Counted from the stretch's first letter, positions 12,401 through 25,100 are shown. The stretch is 64,000 nucleotides of DNA from Neospora caninum Liverpool (GCF_000208865.1 NC_018391.1:2671754-2735753); one strand, 5' to 3'. The notes: a model not told the origin generated them from the sequence alone. Made by a program: numbers and translations.

Positions 12401-15247
12401 GACCTCATCCAGGCCCTCGCGAGTCGGCGCCCGTGCAAGGATTCCTCGCGTTTCGTGCCGCCTTCGCCGTCGGTTGGCTCGCCTTCCCTTCGACCACCAG
12501 ACGCAGGCGTGGAAGCCAAAAGAGGCGCGACGCCATCGTCGCGCCTGCGGAGCGCGGAGTTGCCTCGGCCTTCCTCCTCGTCTCCGACGTCTCCGTCGCG
12601 GACTGTGTTAGGCTGGGTCGCAGATTCCACGCCCGAGACCCGAGGGAACGCGCGGTGTCTCTGACTCTCTGCGAGAGCGCGAGAAACTGTCGCCACCGTG
12701 TTCTCTCTTTGCAAGGCCGCAAGCGAAGTCTTTGGCGATCGAAGAAACTGAGGCGAGAGAGAGACAAGCAGAAACCGTGGGTTGGGAGCGAACAGGGGAA
12801 GGCGCGGACAGACACCGAGGGAGGCGACGCATGCGAAGGAGACGAAAACGGCGGCAGGATGGCGACGCGGAGACCGTCGAGATGGAGAGGAATGAGAAAG
12901 GCAGTGAGTAACGGTGACTGAAGGACCAGCACGCCAGAGAGCTACGCAAATGAGCAACGACGGCGAAGGGAAATGAAGGGACGAGAGCGGGGGCAAGGCT
13001 AAACCCTCGAAGCATTTTTGCACAGAAAGAACCATACGTCCAAAAGGTCGCAGAGTCCCCGGCTGGGCGGGCTCTAGAAACGCGGAAACGGGGGAGACAG
13101 CAAAGCGAGAAAATGGATGCGAAAGCCGTAGCGACACCCGCACTTCGAGCAGAAGCGTGAGCACGCCAAACACCGATTGGAAGCTGAGAGACGGGCTACG
13201 TAGGGGTGAGCACCAAAGAGAGACAGTTTAGGGAGTTTGGAAACGATCATCAGCGCGGTGAGGGCAGCTGGAGATTGCCCTACTCGGTGAATCTCATGGG
13301 TAAGTTGGCGGCGAAGAAGCGCAGAGAAATTCGCGGATCCTTGGGGACGAGATGTCTCTCCTAGGGCGCCCTGCACTGTTGTGTCGAAGCCGGCGAACTG
13401 CGGAAACCACCAGATTGCATGGGCAAGGGGAGACCCAGAGGCCATCGGAGACGCCGAATGAGGCGAGAGACGCGGTGCGCTCGCGCGGGCCGTCTGCCAA
13501 GCTTGCAGAAGCCGGGCGAGGACATCTGGGGGGAGTGAGGAAAGAGAACAGGCAATGCCCCGCTCCAGCGCGTCGCCGCGAGTTTTTGGCCGGGAACCCT
13601 GCAGCAAAATCCAAACGCACGAAAGCGAGATCTAGACGGGGGACATGGACAGACGAGGGGAGACTGAAGGAGAAGCAAAGAGAGACACCGGGAGAAAGAA
13701 CCGTAAGAGGTGAAGCACGGAGTCACCGACCAGCCTGTCTCGCCATCGTGAGAGGTCAGCTTTCCTTGCGCCCCATTCGTTTTCTTTGCTCTGTCCTTCG
13801 CGTTCCTGTGTTGCGCTCCCTTGCGCTTTTGTTTCGCCGCTTCCCCTTCTCGCTTTATCTCTCTGTCTACGGATCAGGCGCGCGTCTTGGTTCGTGCTGT
13901 CACCGTCCTCACCTCGGCCGACGAAAGCAATCTGGGAATGCTGGCGAGAAGCGACAGCACCAACGTACTGTCGGCCTTCTCATCCCACTCCGGCTCCGCC
14001 TCAGCCTCCGCTGCATCGCATGCAGCTGCAAGTCCTGTTTCTCTCACAGAGCGGCAGCCTGGGTTTTCGCGTGCGCGTTCCTCCGCCTCGTTGCCGTGCA
14101 TGCGCAGAGCCGGCGGGGAAAGCAGGCGAGCAGCCAGCGCAATCAGCGCGGCTTGGAACGACAGAAATTCTGGCGAAATTGTCGCCGGGAAAGGCTGCGC
14201 AGAGAACGGCGACTGCCAGATGGACGGCGAAGCGAGAGACTCGAGCCGGCGGTGGAGAAGGCGGTAGAAGGAGAGGCGCTGATCTGCAGGGAAACGATGC
14301 GATGCCGCGCGGAAAACGAAAAACGTGCAGAAGCCACAGCAACAAAGACGGGAGCATGGAAAAAAACGACGCAAGGAAAGGAACGCTCAGCAAAGATTTG
14401 CCTGCCCTGTGGCAAGACGCCGGGATTCCAGGAGCGAGACAGAGGGGGGGCCGGAGCCTCATCTCTGCAGCCAACTCACACGTGAAGCCACGCCTACAGG
14501 ATGAAGCCGGCTAGTGACGGACAGAGAGGAAACGCAGAACCGAACCGTGGAGTGCGGAGGCGTGTGATGAGAGAGGCTACCCCCGTAACACAGGCAGACA
14601 CGGCCGGCTCCCCGTCTTCCGCGAAGCGGCTCGAAGCGTCAAAGGCCTCACCATTTGTGACCAGCTGAAAGGCGCCTCGGAGCAGTGCTTCGCAGTGGAC
14701 GATGTTGGGGCCCTCGCAGCGAACAGCGCCGACGAGGGAGAGCGAGGCGATTTCGCTGCCTCGTCTCTCGCCTGCGGCGCGTCCTCGCCGGCACGTAAGG
14801 CCTGTCGCCTGTTCGTCATGTTCGTTTTCCTCTCTTTCCCGCTCCTCTCCGCTCCCGGCGACCTCGTCCTCTCCGCGTCCCAGGAGCAGGAGAGGCACCG
14901 CCAGGAACACCTCCGCGCGGAGGACAGGGTCGGCGACGGCGGTGAGAAGGAGACGGAGAACGTGGGGCAATTCCGGAGGCTGAAAAAAGAGCAAAACACG
15001 CACCACGCCCTCTCGGGCGGCCGAAGCGCCTTCGCACAAGTCGCGCCCAAGGGCTGCTGTGTGCATGCAGGTGCGGACGCGACGTTTCCATTCTCGGCGG
15101 GGAAATTGCTGAAGGCGACTGGAACCCAAAACTGAGAAAACGCAAGCGAGTCGCGATCACTGCCGGCGCAAAGCAAATCTCCAGCGAGCGTCAGGAACTG
15201 TGACGCATCTCTCGATTTGTCTATCAGGCAGTATCTACCCATGCAGG

Positions 15248-15282
<35 letters not shown>

Positions 15283-18030
15283 CGTCTAATTTTTATATGG
15301 ATACATCTACTCATGAGCATCCGGGAGGAACACAGCCCCGAGGCAGATAGAGACCAGACATGTTCACACGTGGCTGTGCGGCTTTCAAAGCCGCTGCAGA
15401 TGCAGAACACGTGCATGCAATGTGCAGCAACCTCTGTTTCTTGGTGACTCGGACGCACCACGGTCCACGCGGGCTTGGCACCGTGCGCTGGGATCGCACA
15501 CCGCGCAGAGGTCCAGACATCCAGAAACCGAAGCGCTGCGTCTTCGTCAGCCGGCAGATCCTCGACTAAAAAGTATATGGACAAGAGGCGAGCTACGAGA
15601 GGCAGCAAAGGCCCAAACACTGAGGGTACGACCCAGAAGGCCTCGGGGACTCCTCGCAGTTTCCCTGTTTTTTCGTCTCGAGTGCTGCTTTTTTCCCCGC
15701 TTCCCGCTGGAACCACCGGATGGGAACGGGCTGCCGCCGAGCCAGATCGAGCGCCTCCTGGCCGGACGGCTTCTTCGCTTCCTGTCTCTTGATGGTCCTT
15801 CTCGACGGCCTGCCTCCGATCCCCCTCAGAGGCCGGCCGAGATGCAGACACGACTGCGAGCGCCGGGAGAAAAAGCGTGCGATGCAGAGCGAGGAGGAGC
15901 GTCTTCAGCCTGGGGAACCGCAGACACACAAGGCGAGCACCACACTCGCAGAAAGCGAGAAACGCATGCAGTGCAAAAACCGAAAGAGAGCAACCAAACG
16001 GTTTCAAACCGGGGATAGGGTGAGCAGCTACCGACCAGGCGATGAGTATTGGCTGCCGACCTACGCATTCCGGTTTCCACAACGTTCTATTCATCTTTGT
16101 CCTCCCTCTCCACAAATATACCTAGATGCCCAGGGACATACACGTATGTATATATATATATATATATATGAATCGGTCTCGATGTTCGGTACGCCTTCAC
16201 CCTTGACGAGAAGCATGTGAGTGTTCTCTCTCTTTTTTTGAATCTTCCGTCTGTTGTTTGGCTGCATTTGTCGTGCGCACGTCTCATGCTTGTTTCTCCC
16301 GCGATTGCCCTCGATCTCTGTTTCTCTTGCGTACCGTCTGGAATAGACGTGGCGAACGTCTGTTCTGAGGGACGCCCACCGGGCGGTCACTGTCGGTTGC
16401 GAGGAACTGCATGCGTCGCCGTCGCCTCTCCCTCCACTTTCTGCGTCGCTCGACTCTCCTGCAAAATGCAAGACGAGCGTTATCCAGGAAGCCAGAAGCT
16501 GGCGCTCGTCGTCGAGACGCGTTTCCGAATCCGCCTCTCGCGCTTGCTCACCTCGCGCGTTTGCCTCTTCTCTCTCCGGCCTGTGATCTGCTTCGTCTCC
16601 GCGCGCTCGCTTGCGACGTTGCAGGTTCCGAAGGGCCGGGACAGCCGTCAGAGAGATGGAAGAATCAAACACATGAGAGTCGCCAGGTGCATGCATGCGG
16701 CTGGCAATCTCCGCCAGTCTCCCCAGCGCGCCCTCGATGGCGAGGCCACACAAGTGCATGCAGGCTTCGTCCTCCGCGTCTCCACCTTTGCTGGCAAAGG
16801 CTCCGCAGGCGCCTGCGAGAGAAAAAAGAATTGCCTCGTCCGTCGATGCGCTTGGGAATACGGACGACAGGAGCAGCGAAGACACTGCGAAGGGAGGAGA
16901 CGAAGAGTGGCGGGACGGCAAGGTGCGTTCCGCGTTCGCCTCGTCCTCCTGGTCGGCTGGAGATACCTCGTCATCTATCTGGGTGGTTCTGGGGCAGTTC
17001 GCTCGCCTCACGTCGTCTGTCAAAGAGAAGGCCGAGCGCGACAACGAGTGCCCAGACGAGGAGGAAGAAGAACGAGCGAGAAACCAGGAAGAGAGAGAAC
17101 CGGGGGAAACCGAAGCTGACGGGCACGGGCACTGTGCAAAGCTCGGCAGGCGAGAGGGTCGGAGGAAGGCGCACGGGGCGTCACGCATCGCGGGCAAAGA
17201 ACCAAGAGAAAGCAGCTGAACTAGCAGTTGCTGAAAGAGAGAAAGCGCAGCTGGATGCGCTGCCTGGCGAGCGGGAGGAGGCTGAAGCGGACCGGCCAGC
17301 GGCGAGCCCGCAAAACGGTAAGTCGACGAAAACGACGAAAAAGAACTGGACGAAAGAGAGGAGGGCAGGAACCCAGAGGCATGGTGTTTGAAGGCTCGTT
17401 TGTCGGCGAAGGACAACGAGAGCAGAGTGCGCGGAAAGAGAGAAGGCCAAGACTGATCGATGAGACGAGACGGCAGCGGGGGATGAGCGGCTGCATGAAG
17501 ACAGACCAGCAGGACGATCTGACGCCAATTTGAAAGAAGGGAACAATACCCAAAGGGTGACAAGAAGGCCCGCGAGAAGAGCGTTAGAAGCACAGCCAGT
17601 GGGCAACATTCCCGATCTTGCCACGGTGGAGCGAGTTGCATGAGGTGAAAGGCTTTCGGAAGTCGCGAGAATACCAAACTAGATCCTAGATCCATTGAAT
17701 GCAGCCCTTCGACAGGCGACGGAAGTGTCCGGATGAAAATATACACACTCTCGCGTTCACGCCCACAGAGTGACAACGGCAGTGTGCCGACAGCCAGACG
17801 GAAGCGCGTAACATGACAACAGAAGAAACACAGAGTCAACAGACATTGGTCTCGAGAGGAACAGCTCATCACATATACACTTGCTAATTGGATACATTTA
17901 TTCATAGTCTTGAGTGGACACAAATATATACACATATCTATGCATATATATATATATATATATACATGCAAACGTGGTGATGAGTGTGTATTATAGACTC
18001 AGAGACAGTGAACCGAAGCAACCCATAATA

Positions 18031-18073
<43 letters not shown>

Positions 18074-18761
18074 GGATGTTGGATATGACGCTGGATAAAC
18101 AGATACGTCTGCATACCTGTGAACTACAGATGGGTGTGTGTGATATTCATCCGGCGACTTGAAAAGCAGTCGTCCTTACCTAGGGCAGCGAAGCCCTCGA
18201 TTGCTTCCGCGACGAATGTCCCCATATCCACAGTCCAGTTGCCAGCAGCACCGGCCGCTTCGCCTTCGCCGCTGTTTCCACATCGCTGGTTTCCTAAATA
18301 GTTGTCTAAAACCTGCATGCATGCGAGGAGCGAAGCTGCCCAGTCCTCCTTCACCAGCCACAACAGTCGCGGAAAAGGATTCGCGGAACCGTTTCTCTCG
18401 CCACGATGTGCGCCGGCGCTCGCAGCGAAGGCCGACCCCGAAGTCGGAGACAGACAGACAGCTGGAGGAAGAAGCGGGGTCAGACAGGACAGGAGGAGCG
18501 ACGCCGCTTCCGCGACACGACACAGGGCGCGCATGCAAAGGCCTGCATGCACCCAAAACCAAAGAGAGACAGGGACACACGGTCGAGACAGCAAACCCAG
18601 TGGCAGGAAACGCGCCGGCTCAGATGGCCGTGCAGCCGCGCAGGACCAGATGTATTTACCCCAAAGAGAGATGTATGGAGAGATGTGTCCTGAGTGGTAT
18701 ACACGTCGACGCTTTTAGAAAGCTGTACATACCAAGATCCATATAGATGCGTGTCCCAATA

Positions 18762-18816
<55 letters not shown>

Positions 18817-20645
18817 GTACGAGACAACAGCTGTCTAGACACCTAGAAAGATACATGTGAAGGCAAAGATCTCGGTAGAAACACGGACCGAAAGATGGCG
18901 CCAACCAAGAGATTTAAGCGGCGGCAAGCAGCACACAGGGGGGAGAGCATGAATGCAGGGTTTTCAGAGACGACCTCTTGAGCTCTGGACATAGGGAGGC
19001 CGTCCACGATTCCTTTGCGTCGCCCCCGAAACGCTGGGACAGAGAGCGGGAACACGAGTGAAACCTGCGAACGGTGGTGGCCGACGCGAGATCATTTGGC
19101 GAGTTGAGGAAGCAGCGGAAAAGAAAGGAACGAGGATCTCTAAGAAGCTAAGGAGTCGGTGGAGAGAAAGCCGCATGTCAAGAAGCACTTGCATTTGGTG
19201 GCCGTCAGACATGCGTGCGTGGTGAACTCTTCAAAAACGCTGAAGGCGCTGGATCGAGGCCAACGCGCGCTGAAACGCGGATGCAGCGACACGTGTGTGT
19301 CAGGACACAAAGGCCTGGAGATAGGCGAGAGCAAAAGGAAAGAAAAGGAGACAACGAATGAAAACAAGACAGAAACGACAGCGCGTGTACCTCGTGGGGC
19401 GTCGCGGTCGATCCGACCAGTGAGGACATCTCTCACGAACCGCAGGAGGCTCCTGAGAGTCACTGCGTTAGCCAGAAGCATCTCATCGTCTTCTTCATAG
19501 TCGTCGTCTGCATCGGATGCTTCTTCTCTTGGTTCTTCAGCCTCCGTCTCTCGCCTGAACCGCTTTCTTCCTGGCAGTTCACCTCGGCCTTCAAAGCGGG
19601 ACGAGACAGTGGGAGATGAATAAGAAGACGCACCTGGACTCGAGGACGCTCCAGGCACAGACGAAAAAAGTTTTTTTAAAAGCGGTAAAACAACCGTGCC
19701 GAACGCCTTGTCAACGAGAGCAGCTCCTGATAAGGCCCGAGCCGGCTTCTTTGTTCCTCGCTCGCCGCCTCTCGGAGGAAAGGTCATGTCTCCTTGCGTC
19801 TTCGTGTCCGTCTCTCTCCTTTCTCCTGCGCTCGCCTTCTTCTCCCCCCGGCGTCCATCTCCTCCGTCCCAGTCGTTTGCGCTGCGTGTGGACGGCTCGC
19901 CAGTTGAAAGTCTTCTTCCACGCGTGATCGCGGTCTCGTTCCGTCTTCCTGCCTCGCCGCCGCCCTGTCGCTTCTCGCCGTCCTTCCGTCGCTTTTTTGA
20001 AAGCGAGTCGTGGGGACAGGAAAAGATCGAGAAGCTGCAAGGCGTGGAGCAAACGGCGGTGGAAGGGCCATCGCCAGGGGAGAGAGAAGAGCCGTGAGGA
20101 AGGGAATTAGATGAGCATGCACAGGTGAAACGGAGGCTCGAGTCAACAGCCTTGAGCGCGAGAGTCTCGGCGGTCAAACTCGTCAGGCCTGACACAGTGT
20201 GCTGGAGCTGCAGTTTTGCTTTTCTTCTCTCTTCTCTTCTTCGGGCCAACGAAGAGAGGCACGCGGAGCCGCGGCGAGCACAAGACGAAGACGAAGAAGA
20301 TGAAGACGCGGAAGAAGCGAAAGACGAGGAAGAGGAAAAAGAGAAGGAAGAGAAAGAAGAGGAGGAAGAAGAGGAAGAAGCGAAGGACGATGAAGAGGAA
20401 GAAGAGGAAGAAGCGAAGGACGATGAAGAGGAAGAAGAGGAAGAAGCGAAGGACGATGAAGAGGAAGAAGAGGAAGAAGCGAAGGACGATGAAGAGGAAG
20501 AAGAGGAAGAAGCGAAGGACGATGAAGAGAAAGAAGAGGAGGAAGAAGACGAATAAGAGGAGGAAGAAGAGGAGGGAGAGAAGGAAGAGGAAGAAGAAGA
20601 GGAGGGAGAGGCAGAGGGTTTCATGAGGCCTCTGCCTTCTCCCAT
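488..20645 (-). CDS. ATR: Giant ATR-type PI3K-like checkpoint kinase, N-terminal and central part (3' end beyond left edge)
   Basis: ATR kinases sense replication stress and single-stranded DNA in the nucleus. Exons read on the minus strand, in order: 20645-19391, 18461-18180, 17685-16335, 15909-about 15459, 14979-14652, 14283-13913, 13598-about 13200, 12747-12292, 11765-11335, 11142-3693, 3116-2576, 2134-about 1800, 1239-488. Reading phase agrees at every junction except around exon 12, whose donor I could not fix. The family call rests on three ordered matches to the segment that precedes the FAT domain in human ATR: GLLERVL then AQEILRQLGF (exon 11), LWRLVFPPQVRTAL (exon 12), and IFRACDVVLLQLPKVLSFLLPH (exon 13, given as IFRACDVVLL plus PKVLSFLLPH). 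Earlier exons are HEAT-like helices mixed with Ser/Glu-rich filler. About 4,800 codons are visible, against about 1,550 residues for the same part of human ATR. The exon 13 donor is in phase 0, so coding continues leftwards. The start is the first ATG of exon 1. TRRAP or ATM is less likely. Confidence 0.78.
1379..1401. repeat. (TA)n microsatellite in an ATR intron
   Basis: A perfect AT dinucleotide tract lies between ATR exons 12 and 13. Confidence 0.9.
3693..11142 (-). other. ATR exon 10, a single 7.45-kb exon
   Basis: This is one uninterrupted reading frame of about 2,483 codons. The acceptor follows a pyrimidine-rich stretch ending GGATGCAG, and the donor is AAG followed by GTACGG. It enters in phase 2 and leaves in phase 0, matching its neighbours. 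It holds HEAT-like amphipathic segments separated by Ser-, Glu- and Arg-rich filler. Near its 5' end are two zinc-ribbon-like cysteine pairs. Near its 3' end a helical stretch (FLDDLHPYLTRL) sits where a UME-type helical repeat would be expected in ATR. Small in-frame introns cannot be excluded by eye. Confidence 0.7.
10060..10410 (-). other. Two CxxC pairs (possible split C4 zinc ribbon) inside ATR exon 10
   Basis: The reading frame encodes CPCCGDLF at about 10,385-10,405 and CTKCG at about 10,065-10,085, separated by roughly 100 Ser/Ala-rich residues. Both fit the CPxCG/CxxCG knuckles of a zinc ribbon. Animal ATR proteins do not carry such a module as far as I know. Zinc binding is inferred from the motif only. 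Confidence 0.4.
15252..15280. repeat. (TA)n microsatellite in an ATR intron
   Basis: A perfect TA tract lies between the exons that end near 15459 and start at 14979. Confidence 0.9.
16149..16169. repeat. (TA)n microsatellite in an ATR intron
   Basis: A perfect TA tract lies between the exons that end at 16335 and start at 15909. Confidence 0.9.
17944..18072. repeat. Paired (TA)n microsatellites in an ATR intron
   Basis: Two perfect TA tracts, 17944-17964 and 18034-18072, share the intron between exons 2 and 3. The second, about 39 bp, is the longest in the window. Confidence 0.9.
18759..18816. repeat. Compound (TA)n-(GA)n microsatellite in an ATR intron
   Basis: TA runs at 18759-18779 and 18781-18799 pass into a GA run to about 18816. 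They lie in the intron between exons 1 and 2. Confidence 0.9.
20350..20640 (-). repeat. 33-bp tandem repeat encoding poly-serine near the ATR N-terminus
   Basis: The coding strand repeats a 33-bp unit about five times, giving the 11-residue unit FASSSSSSSSS. Degenerate TCx codon runs lie on both sides. On the plus strand it appears as a GAA/GAG-rich tract. It lies immediately after the proposed start codon of exon 1. Copy number is likely to vary between strains. Confidence 0.85.
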
Positions 20646-22118
20646 GGTGCCGTGACGGCAGCACAGCGAAAGGTTCGTGTCGAACAGGAGATTGGCACCA
20701 ACGCGAAAAGGACAACACAGACGACGCGTGGGGGGTAGGGCAGAAGCAGAGAGACAAAAAAGAGGCGTGACCAAGAAATCCTTTCAGGACGGCGCTCTAC
20801 TGCTCTCCGTCCGTTCAAACGGTGGACAGGAAGCAAAGACGAAGCACGCACTAGCGCAGACGAGACCGGGGCCAGCCCCCTCTCTCTGTCTCTTCTCTCG
20901 TCTCTTCTCTCTGTCTCTTCTCTCTGTGTCTCCTGTGTGCGAGCCGTCATCCTTCCAGGGCCCTACAAAACGACGCACAACACTTCTCCATCTTCTTCCT
21001 GGTTCCCTGTCCTCTTCTTCGTTGCGCGTCACCGGGGTTTGTTGCCTCGCTCAGGCGCGTTCTCGACCGCTGCCTTCCGTTCTAGGCTCCGCAGAGGGGA
21101 AGCTCGGTGTGAGCCTCGTTCCACGGTTGCAAGAAATCTCTTTCGCGCGGCCTTGCAAGTCGAATCGATGAGGAAGGAAGGCGAAAGAGAGGGAGACTCA
21201 AACAAAGAAGGAAAAAGGCGACAGAAGACCCGCCCGCGTCGCCCTCCAGCAGTTTTCGCAAGGCGCGAAAACAGGTGTCTCGCAGTGAGGAGACAGTGGG
21301 GTTGGTCATCGAGCCGGGGTTCGGTCTCGACGCATGCATGCATGTTTTTCGGGTAAAAGAGTCTCTCACGACGACATGAGGACACATTTCCTGCGCCTCG
21401 CGTGTGTGTCACGAGTGCGTCGCGTTTTTGTTTGAGAGTCTTTGTGTCGAAATGTGAGGGGGATAGCGCGGAAAAAGCGGCGTGGAAACTCAGACTGTCG
21501 CGCGAGTCTTGGAAACTGCGCTCGCGGCTCAAATCTGCGAAAAGTGAGAGGGTGAAAGAGAACGACGCTGCGTTGTTCTCCATCTCTCCAGCGGCGTGGT
21601 TTTTTCGCACTTTCCTTCCCTCTTTTCTGTTTTCTCGAGGCATCTCTACTCCTCTTTTCGTCGTCTTCTCTCTCGCGGCCCAGAAGCACCGAGCTCGTCT
21701 CCGCCTGGCTTCCGACACGTGCCTCCGCGGGTGGCCGCCTCGTTCCGCTCTTGGGCCCCACACGCCCGCAAGACAGGACAAAAGACGCTGCGCGGAGATC
21801 AAGAGAAGAAACGAAAGGGAAAACAATTGGAGATCTGGAGAGAGACGACCTCCTGGAGAGCACGAACAGCGCAGCTGCGCATGCGCCGCCTCCTCGACGC
21901 CACGCGTTGCTCTCTTGAGACTCGGGTGGCCCCTCGCCTTCTTCCCTTTCGTCTTTGCTTGCCTCGCCTTCTCCAGGTTTTCCGCTCCTCGCTTTCTTTT
22001 CCGCCGCCGCTCTCTCTTCCGCGGCAGCTGTCTCCGCATGGCCATCTGCGGTTGACATCTTTTTGCGATTTGTTTTCTCGGGGAAAATTCGTGTCTCCAT
22101 CTCCTCACCTCCTTCTCC
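20646..22118. promoter_or_regulatory. Shared head-to-head spacer between ATR (minus) and TIM50 (plus)
   Basis: The two start codons face away from each other across about 1.47 kb with no supported coding sequence. A pyrimidine-rich tract runs at about 20877-20936, and overlapping GCATGC palindromes occur at about 21330-21345. The GCATGC class is over-represented in coccidian promoters and is bound by some AP2-family factors. A bidirectional promoter is inferred from layout. No TATA-like or initiator element was convincing. Confidence 0.5.
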
Positions 22119-25100
22119 ATGGCGCCTGCGCACTTGTGGCGAGCCTCCTTCCCTTTCTCGCGCGCCTTCTCCGGCACGCACGTTTCCTCCTCTCTCGCGC
22201 CCTCCAGGCAAATCCGCGCCTCGCGTTCTTCCGCGTCTCCTCTCTCCTCGAGTCCTGACTCCTCGCCCTCGCATCTTTGTCCCTTTGCTTCCTCTTTTGC
22301 ACCCTCCCTCGCTTCTGCTTCGTTCTCTGGCGGCGCCGCCTCTTGGCGCGTCTCCCCGTCCCCGCGCCGGGCGACACACAGACCAGGGAGCGCCGTCTGG
22401 AACGGCGCCTGCTCTGCCAGCGCTCTCGCCCTGTCTCTTCCGCTTTCTTCGTCCTCGCCCGCGCCCGGTTCTCCCTTTGCATGCATGCATGCGCTGCGCT
22501 CTGCCGCCTCAGTCGCCGCGGCCCCTGCGCCCGCCTCGACTTCGCCAGGCGGCGCGCAAGCGACTGCAGCCGCTTCAGGTGTCCAGGGCGAGGCAGCTGT
22601 CGAGCGATCCGCCCATGCAGGCGCGACTCAGACAGCGGAGAACCCGGTCGATGCAGACCCAAAGCGTAAAGAATTCGCGAAGCAGCAAGAAGCAGTAGGC
22701 TCTGAAACGCGCCACGAAGCCTCTGAGCAGCACGGCGGCGAGGACGAACCACGAACCGGCGGGCGGTTCTCAGCAGTCTTCTTATCCAGTTTTCTTCTGG
22801 GAGGATTGGTCCTGGAGGGAGGACGCCTCTACGAACGCGCTGCCCGAGAGAAAAAAACCTTCTCAGGTGAGCACGCGTTCCTGGTCCTATGTCAAGGGTT
22901 CTCCCGTCTGGCGTCTTGTGGCAAAGCGAATCTGTGGCGTTGTGTTCTTCAAGCATCTCTCCCTTCCTCGTCTACGTCTCTCCCCTCCGTCGCTCCGAGC
23001 CTTCTCGCTTGTGTGTGTGCCGCAGTCGTCTGTCTTCCCCTCTCGCGCCTCGTGTGTTTCGCGCCTTTGTTCTCTTCACCGGTTCGGGTGTTACGTGGTT
23101 CCCTCTCGCTACCCACAGTTCGCTTCGTGCTCCTATTTACACCTTGTCTGCGGGTTGTTTGTCTATCGGCCTGTAGGCTTCCTTTTCGTTGCGTGTACAG
23201 CGAGAGGCTCTTTTCACCTGTGGCTTCGCTGCCTCCTCGTTCACTCCCTCCCTCTTCGTTTTTCTTCGCTTGCTTGCATCCCCCTGTCGCCTCTTCCGTG
23301 GATCTTCATCCACCGTCTCTCCTTTATATTTTCTCTCTTTTTCGTGTCGTCGTCTTTTCCCTCTTCTTACACTTCCCCCTGCTTCTCTGCCTCTCGCCTT
23401 ATCCGTCGTCTCCGATGGTGCTTCGCGGAAACCCGCATCCTTTGTCTCTTTTAGCCTTTTCCTTCTCGCCGGTTCCTCCGTTGCTTGCTGCCGCCTCTTC
23501 GGGTTCGTCGTCGTGGCTGTGACTCGCTTCCGCCGTTTCCTGTTCGGTGGTTTTTCACTTCCTCTTTGCATGCGAAGACTGGGTTTCGGGGCCTTCGTCG
23601 GAGGCGCGGCAGCAGCCCGTGGCCTTCTGAACGGCCCTTGCAGACACCGGAACACAGCCTTTGCCGGCACTTGTCATCGTGACCTGCAGGCGGCGTTTTG
23701 TCCTTCACGCAATAGGCTGCTTGTTTTTGTTGTTTTTGCTGCATGCAGCGGCTTTTGTCGACGAAATCCGCGATCTAGATTCCCATATGAGCAAGTGGAA
23801 CGAGCAGCTCCATCTTTACCTCGATCAGGTCAGACACACGCGAGGAAACGCCTCGCGGCAAGAACAGCCGCGTCTCCGTTTTTCGCTGCGCTTGGCCCAC
23901 ACGAAGGAGATTCTCTGTGCACGTGCTGGAATACAGCCCAAGGGAGTCGGCCGCCCTTCCATCCACAATGCAGTTGCTTCCGCAGCGTTCTGCATCTCTC
24001 GAGCTGTGGATAGGTTCATATTGTCGCATGGGCTCATCATGACTAAATCGCCACTTCTATGTAGGTTTACATGCCTTTCGTCCTTACCCATCTTAAGGCC
24101 GAGAGCTAGAGACAGAGAGCGCGTGTTCGATTCTCCTTCCACCTTCTCTGTTCCCCGCGAACTCCTCGCACGGTCGCACCCGTACAAAACCCGCGACCCA
24201 AAACGCATGCGCTCGTTGTTGTCGCTGCTTTCCCGTGTCTTTTCTCTAGAAGATCGGCACAGGAAAGAAGGAGGCAGAGCCGCTGTTGCCGGATCTTGCG
24301 GAGATTAACGCACCCGATTTGATGCCGACGCTAGTCTTGAACTTTGACAACGTCCTGGCGTCTATCGCGTACGACGTAAGCAAAGAACGCGGAATGCTTT
24401 TTGAAAGTAAACCGAGCCCTACACTGGGATGCATGCGTTTCGTCTGGGCTCTCAAAAGACGGCGGAGGGGCATCCCACGTGTGTGTCCTCATCTCTTCCG
24501 TCTTGTTCCCTTCCCTACCCATACGCATGTCTCCTGGAGTCCCTCACTGTCCCAGGCTCGCCGCCCACCGGTCGGGTCTCGCTGTGTGGCTAGGCACAGC
24601 GGCATTCCCTTCTTGCATGCGCTGCCCCCGCGCCGTCTCACGGGGGCCTTTTCAGCCCATGTCGCTCTCGTTTTCCCTGCGCATGCAGCCGGTGAAGGGG
24701 TACATTGTTAGGAAACGCCCTGGAGTCGATGCCTTCCTCTCGACGCTGGCGAACTTCTACGAACTCGTTCTCTGGAGTGACCATCCGTTCCCGTTCATCG
24801 AGGACTTGCTCCGCGCGCGCCTCGAGTGGCCGATCTCCTTCACCCTCTACCAGGAGAACATGGACCGCCGGGGATCTTCCCGCTATCGGGTAGGAGAGCC
24901 TGCAAAAAGGCAGTTGAGAGAAGACCGCGAGGCGCGGAGGGAGACGACGAACGCAAGTCGTCGCGCCTCCCCGTCCTGGGGTCTTCACTGGCCGCGGCAA
25001 TCACTTAGGGCAGACTCGCAGCAGCTGCGTTTGGAAACGTGATTTCGAGAGTGAAATGCGATTTTCTCAGAACCTCGAGCGTCTCGGCCGCCGAATGGAC

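Noticed and set aside
20125..20626. Plus-strand frames of almost pure Glu/Lys/Arg
   Set aside because: They are the antisense of the ATR poly-serine repeat and carry no other features.
21029..22956. Long minus-strand Arg/Glu-rich frames
   Set aside because: They overlap TIM50 exon 1 in antisense or lie in the shared spacer. No motif or splice link to ATR was found.
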